Assembly (NCBI GenBank): GCA_018650795.1
Contig: JABIFG010000082.1
Span: 1-64,000, forward strand
Source: Fidelibacterota bacterium
Lineage (GTDB): Bacteria > Fidelibacterota > UBA8477 > JABMPR01
DNA length: 64,000 nucleotides
Direction: 5' to 3'
The translations under genes were made by a program, and so were the position numbers. The stretch's first letter is position 1; the number at the start of each line of letters is the position of its first letter. A model generated the notes under the pieces. It saw only the letters and a list, made by a program, of their open reading frames with translations. It was not told the origin of the DNA and ran no database searches. Below, in pieces: positions 62,474 to 64,000 of the stretch.

Positions 62474-64000
62474 ATGACTAAGAAAATCATTGTTGGCGTT
62501 ATTGTGATAATTGTTTTAGGTGTTTCCTTTCTCAATCATTATTTGAAAATTGGTATTCCAGATCATGAAGGCAGCCTTTCTGTAAAAGGACTTAACAGTG
62601 AAGTGCCCATTTTGAGAGATGTGGCAGGTATCCCTCATATTATGGCTGCAACAGAGGGGGATGCTTATTTCGCTCTGGGATATACTATGGCCCAAGACAG
62701 ACTATTCCAGATGGAATTCCTGCGTGCAGCTGGGAATGGAAGTCTCAGTGAAATTCTCGGGGAAAGCATGTTGAAGTCGGACAAGTTTTTACGCCGCATC
62801 ATGTTGAGACCAAGAAATCCCAAGGAGATATTTGATAATTACCCCCCACGAGTTAAGACCATGTTGAACGCCTTCAGAGATGGTATCAATACATTTATTA
62901 AAGATGATCCGGACTTGCCCATCGAGTTCCGACTCCTGGGGCATGCTCCCATGTTGTGGAGTATTGCTGACATGATGGCTATCGTCAAACTCCAAAGCTG
63001 GCAACTCTCTTACAATTATGACATGGAGTTAATTTATCGTCAGCTTAATGCGAAACTCGGTGTGGAAAAAGCGGCGGAGCTATTTCCATACTATTCTCCA
63101 AAACATTTGAAGATTCTGGATGCATTTGGTAAGAGCAAACCAGGAGATGCTGAATTGATCTCCCAGGCCACTCAATTGAGGAAACTGCTGGGAACCAATG
63201 GGGGTAGTAATAACTGGGTGGTTTCAGGAGAACGCTCTGTCTCAGGGAAACCTCTGCTGGCATCCGATCCACATCTGCATGGATCCAGACTTCCAGGACC
63301 CTGGTATTTTGCCCATCTCAGCGCTCCAGGTCTGGATGTGGCAGGAGGCTTCTTTCCCGGTTTACCCACGGCATTGATCGGACATAACCGCAATATTGCC
63401 TGGGGTATCACCAATATGGGTCCTGATGTTCAGGATTTATTTATTGAGGAAGTCAATCCCGATGATGCGACTCAATACATGTATCAGGATGAATGGTTGA
63501 ATTTTGAATTTATTCCTCAAGCTATTCGAATCAAAGACAGTAAGCAAGAAGATGGATTCAGGATTGAAGATCTTGAGATTCGTAAAACGATACATGGACC
63601 TATAATTAAAGAGGATGATGAACTTCTGGCTTTGGCTTGGACAGGACATCAGTTCAATGGGGAGATGGAAGCATTTTACCGTCTAAATCATGCTCAGGAC
63701 TGGGGCGAGTTTTCACTGGCTCTAGCCCACTTTTCCACTGCTCCACAGAATTTTGTGTATGCGGATATTGATGGGAATATTGGGTATTACGGTGCAGGTA
63801 AGGTGCCCCTCCGTAAAAATGGATCTGGTATTTTCCCAGTACCTGGTTGGACCGGTGAGTATGACTGGGATGGCTATATTCCCTTCGAGGATATGCCTCA
63901 TATATATAATCCCGGGGGTGGTATGATCGTTACAGCTAATGCGGAACCCTACAGCTCGGATTACTCCTATCCCATGCCAGGAGTCTATGCACCAGACTAT
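62474..64000 (+). CDS. Penicillin amidase family hydrolase, 3' end outside window
   Basis: An open frame from ATG 62474 to the window end (509 codons, no stop). AAAAGGGGTG lies upstream. It has an N-terminal membrane segment or signal peptide (about residues 4-20), then the alpha part of an N-terminal-nucleophile amidase (ALGYTMAQDRLFQMEFLRA). The autocleavage site falls before Ser245 in TNGGSNNWVVSG, and the beta part begins ASDPHLHGS. APQNFVYADIDGNIGYYGAG is a typical family block. Penicillin acylases and acyl-homoserine-lactone acylases share this fold, so it may cleave acyl amides in the periplasm. The family is normally 750-850 residues, so about a third is missing. Confidence 0.92.
   Translation, partial: MTKKIIVGVIVIIVLGVSFLNHYLKIGIPDHEGSLSVKGLNSEVPILRDVAGIPHIMAATEGDAYFALGYTMAQDRLFQMEFLRAAGNGSLSEILGESMLKSDKFLRRIMLRPRNPKEIFDNYPPRVKTMLNAFRDGINTFIKDDPDLPIEFRLLGHAPMLWSIADMMAIVKLQSWQLSYNYDMELIYRQLNAKLGVEKAAELFPYYSPKHLKILDAFGKSKPGDAELISQATQLRKLLGTNGGSNNWVVSGERSVSGKPLLASDPHLHGSRLPGPWYFAHLSAPGLDVAGGFFPGLPTALIGHNRNIAWGITNMGPDVQDLFIEEVNPDDATQYMYQDEWLNFEFIPQAIRIKDSKQEDGFRIEDLEIRKTIHGPIIKEDDELLALAWTGHQFNGEMEAFYRLNHAQDWGEFSLALAHFSTAPQNFVYADIDGNIGYYGAGKVPLRKNGSGIFPVPGWTGEYDWDGYIPFEDMPHIYNPGGGMIVTANAEPYSSDYSYPMPGVYAPDY

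Noticed and set aside
1-64000. tRNA, rRNA, CRISPR array, transposase or prophage genes
   Set aside because: I scanned by eye for T-loop patterns, regularly spaced repeats and transposase motifs and found none; short tRNAs could still be missed without a tool.

Overview
The window looks like a contiguous chromosomal segment from an uncultured or little-studied Gram-negative bacterium of the Fibrobacterota-Chlorobiota-Bacteroidota (FCB) neighbourhood. The main clue is four predicted secreted proteins that end in a type IX secretion C-terminal sorting domain: a YPNPFNP-type linker, a short beta-rich module, and a terminal Lys after several Leu residues. Lineages such as Neomarinimicrobiota, Calditrichota, Ignavibacteriota and KSB1 are rich in this signal. 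An outer-membrane receptor, LolA-like and FtsX-like genes also indicate a diderm envelope. No rRNA, tRNA, CRISPR array, transposase or phage gene was seen. The lineage call is an inference from protein style only.

Layout. 0.3-2 kb: a deoxynucleoside kinase and an orphan 7-TM protein. 2.3-9.5 kb: a one-direction aromatic amino acid degradation operon (phenylalanine hydroxylase, 4-hydroxyphenylpyruvate dioxygenase, homogentisate dioxygenase, HisC-type aminotransferase, fumarylacetoacetase-family protein, flavin-reductase-family protein), closed by a strong hairpin. Together these would take Phe and Tyr to fumarate and acetoacetate, except that no maleylacetoacetate isomerase is present. 9.5-15.1 kb: a small conserved protein, a TonB-receptor-like beta-barrel, a small secreted protein and an SGNH/TPR envelope protein. 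15.2-22.2 kb: a TetR-led envelope operon with a barrel-like protein, a LolD-type ATPase, two FtsX-type permeases, a LolA-like protein and a third permease that is a paralogue of the first but has ATC where its start codon should be.

22-31 kb: secreted sorting-domain proteins, a DUF2161-type protein, a TetR gene with an Lnt-like acyltransferase that share a 5' sequence block, and a TerC / radical-SAM maturase / DUF1566 set. 31-39.3 kb: a response-regulator/metallo-beta-lactamase fusion, a His-loop metal transporter, an M28 peptidase fused to a beta-helix, and a 1056-residue beta-helix lipoprotein. 39.4-47.8 kb: a signalling block with a one-protein hybrid two-component system, a class III cyclase with TPRs, and a LytS/LytTR pair, plus degraded copies of the last two types. 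47.9-57 kb: a membrane glycosyltransferase-like protein, rsmE, a lipoprotein esterase, hicBA, recQ and acnA. 57.3-61 kb: two DASS transporters flanking a universal stress protein. 61-64 kb: a short GlpD-like oxidoreductase and a penicillin-amidase gene cut by the window end.

The least ordinary observations are: two genes whose aligned start codons are non-canonical (ATC in the third permease, ATA in hicA); the recQ stop codon lying in an 11-bp tandem repeat and in frame with hicA; the remnants of LytTR and cyclase genes next to intact relatives; and the shared AACAGTGTT / GTTAGGAAA block before the TetR and Lnt-like genes. I did not find a clearly new defence or mobile system. The ABC/LolA-like envelope operon and the TerC-maturase-DUF1566 set are the best candidates for a poorly described system.
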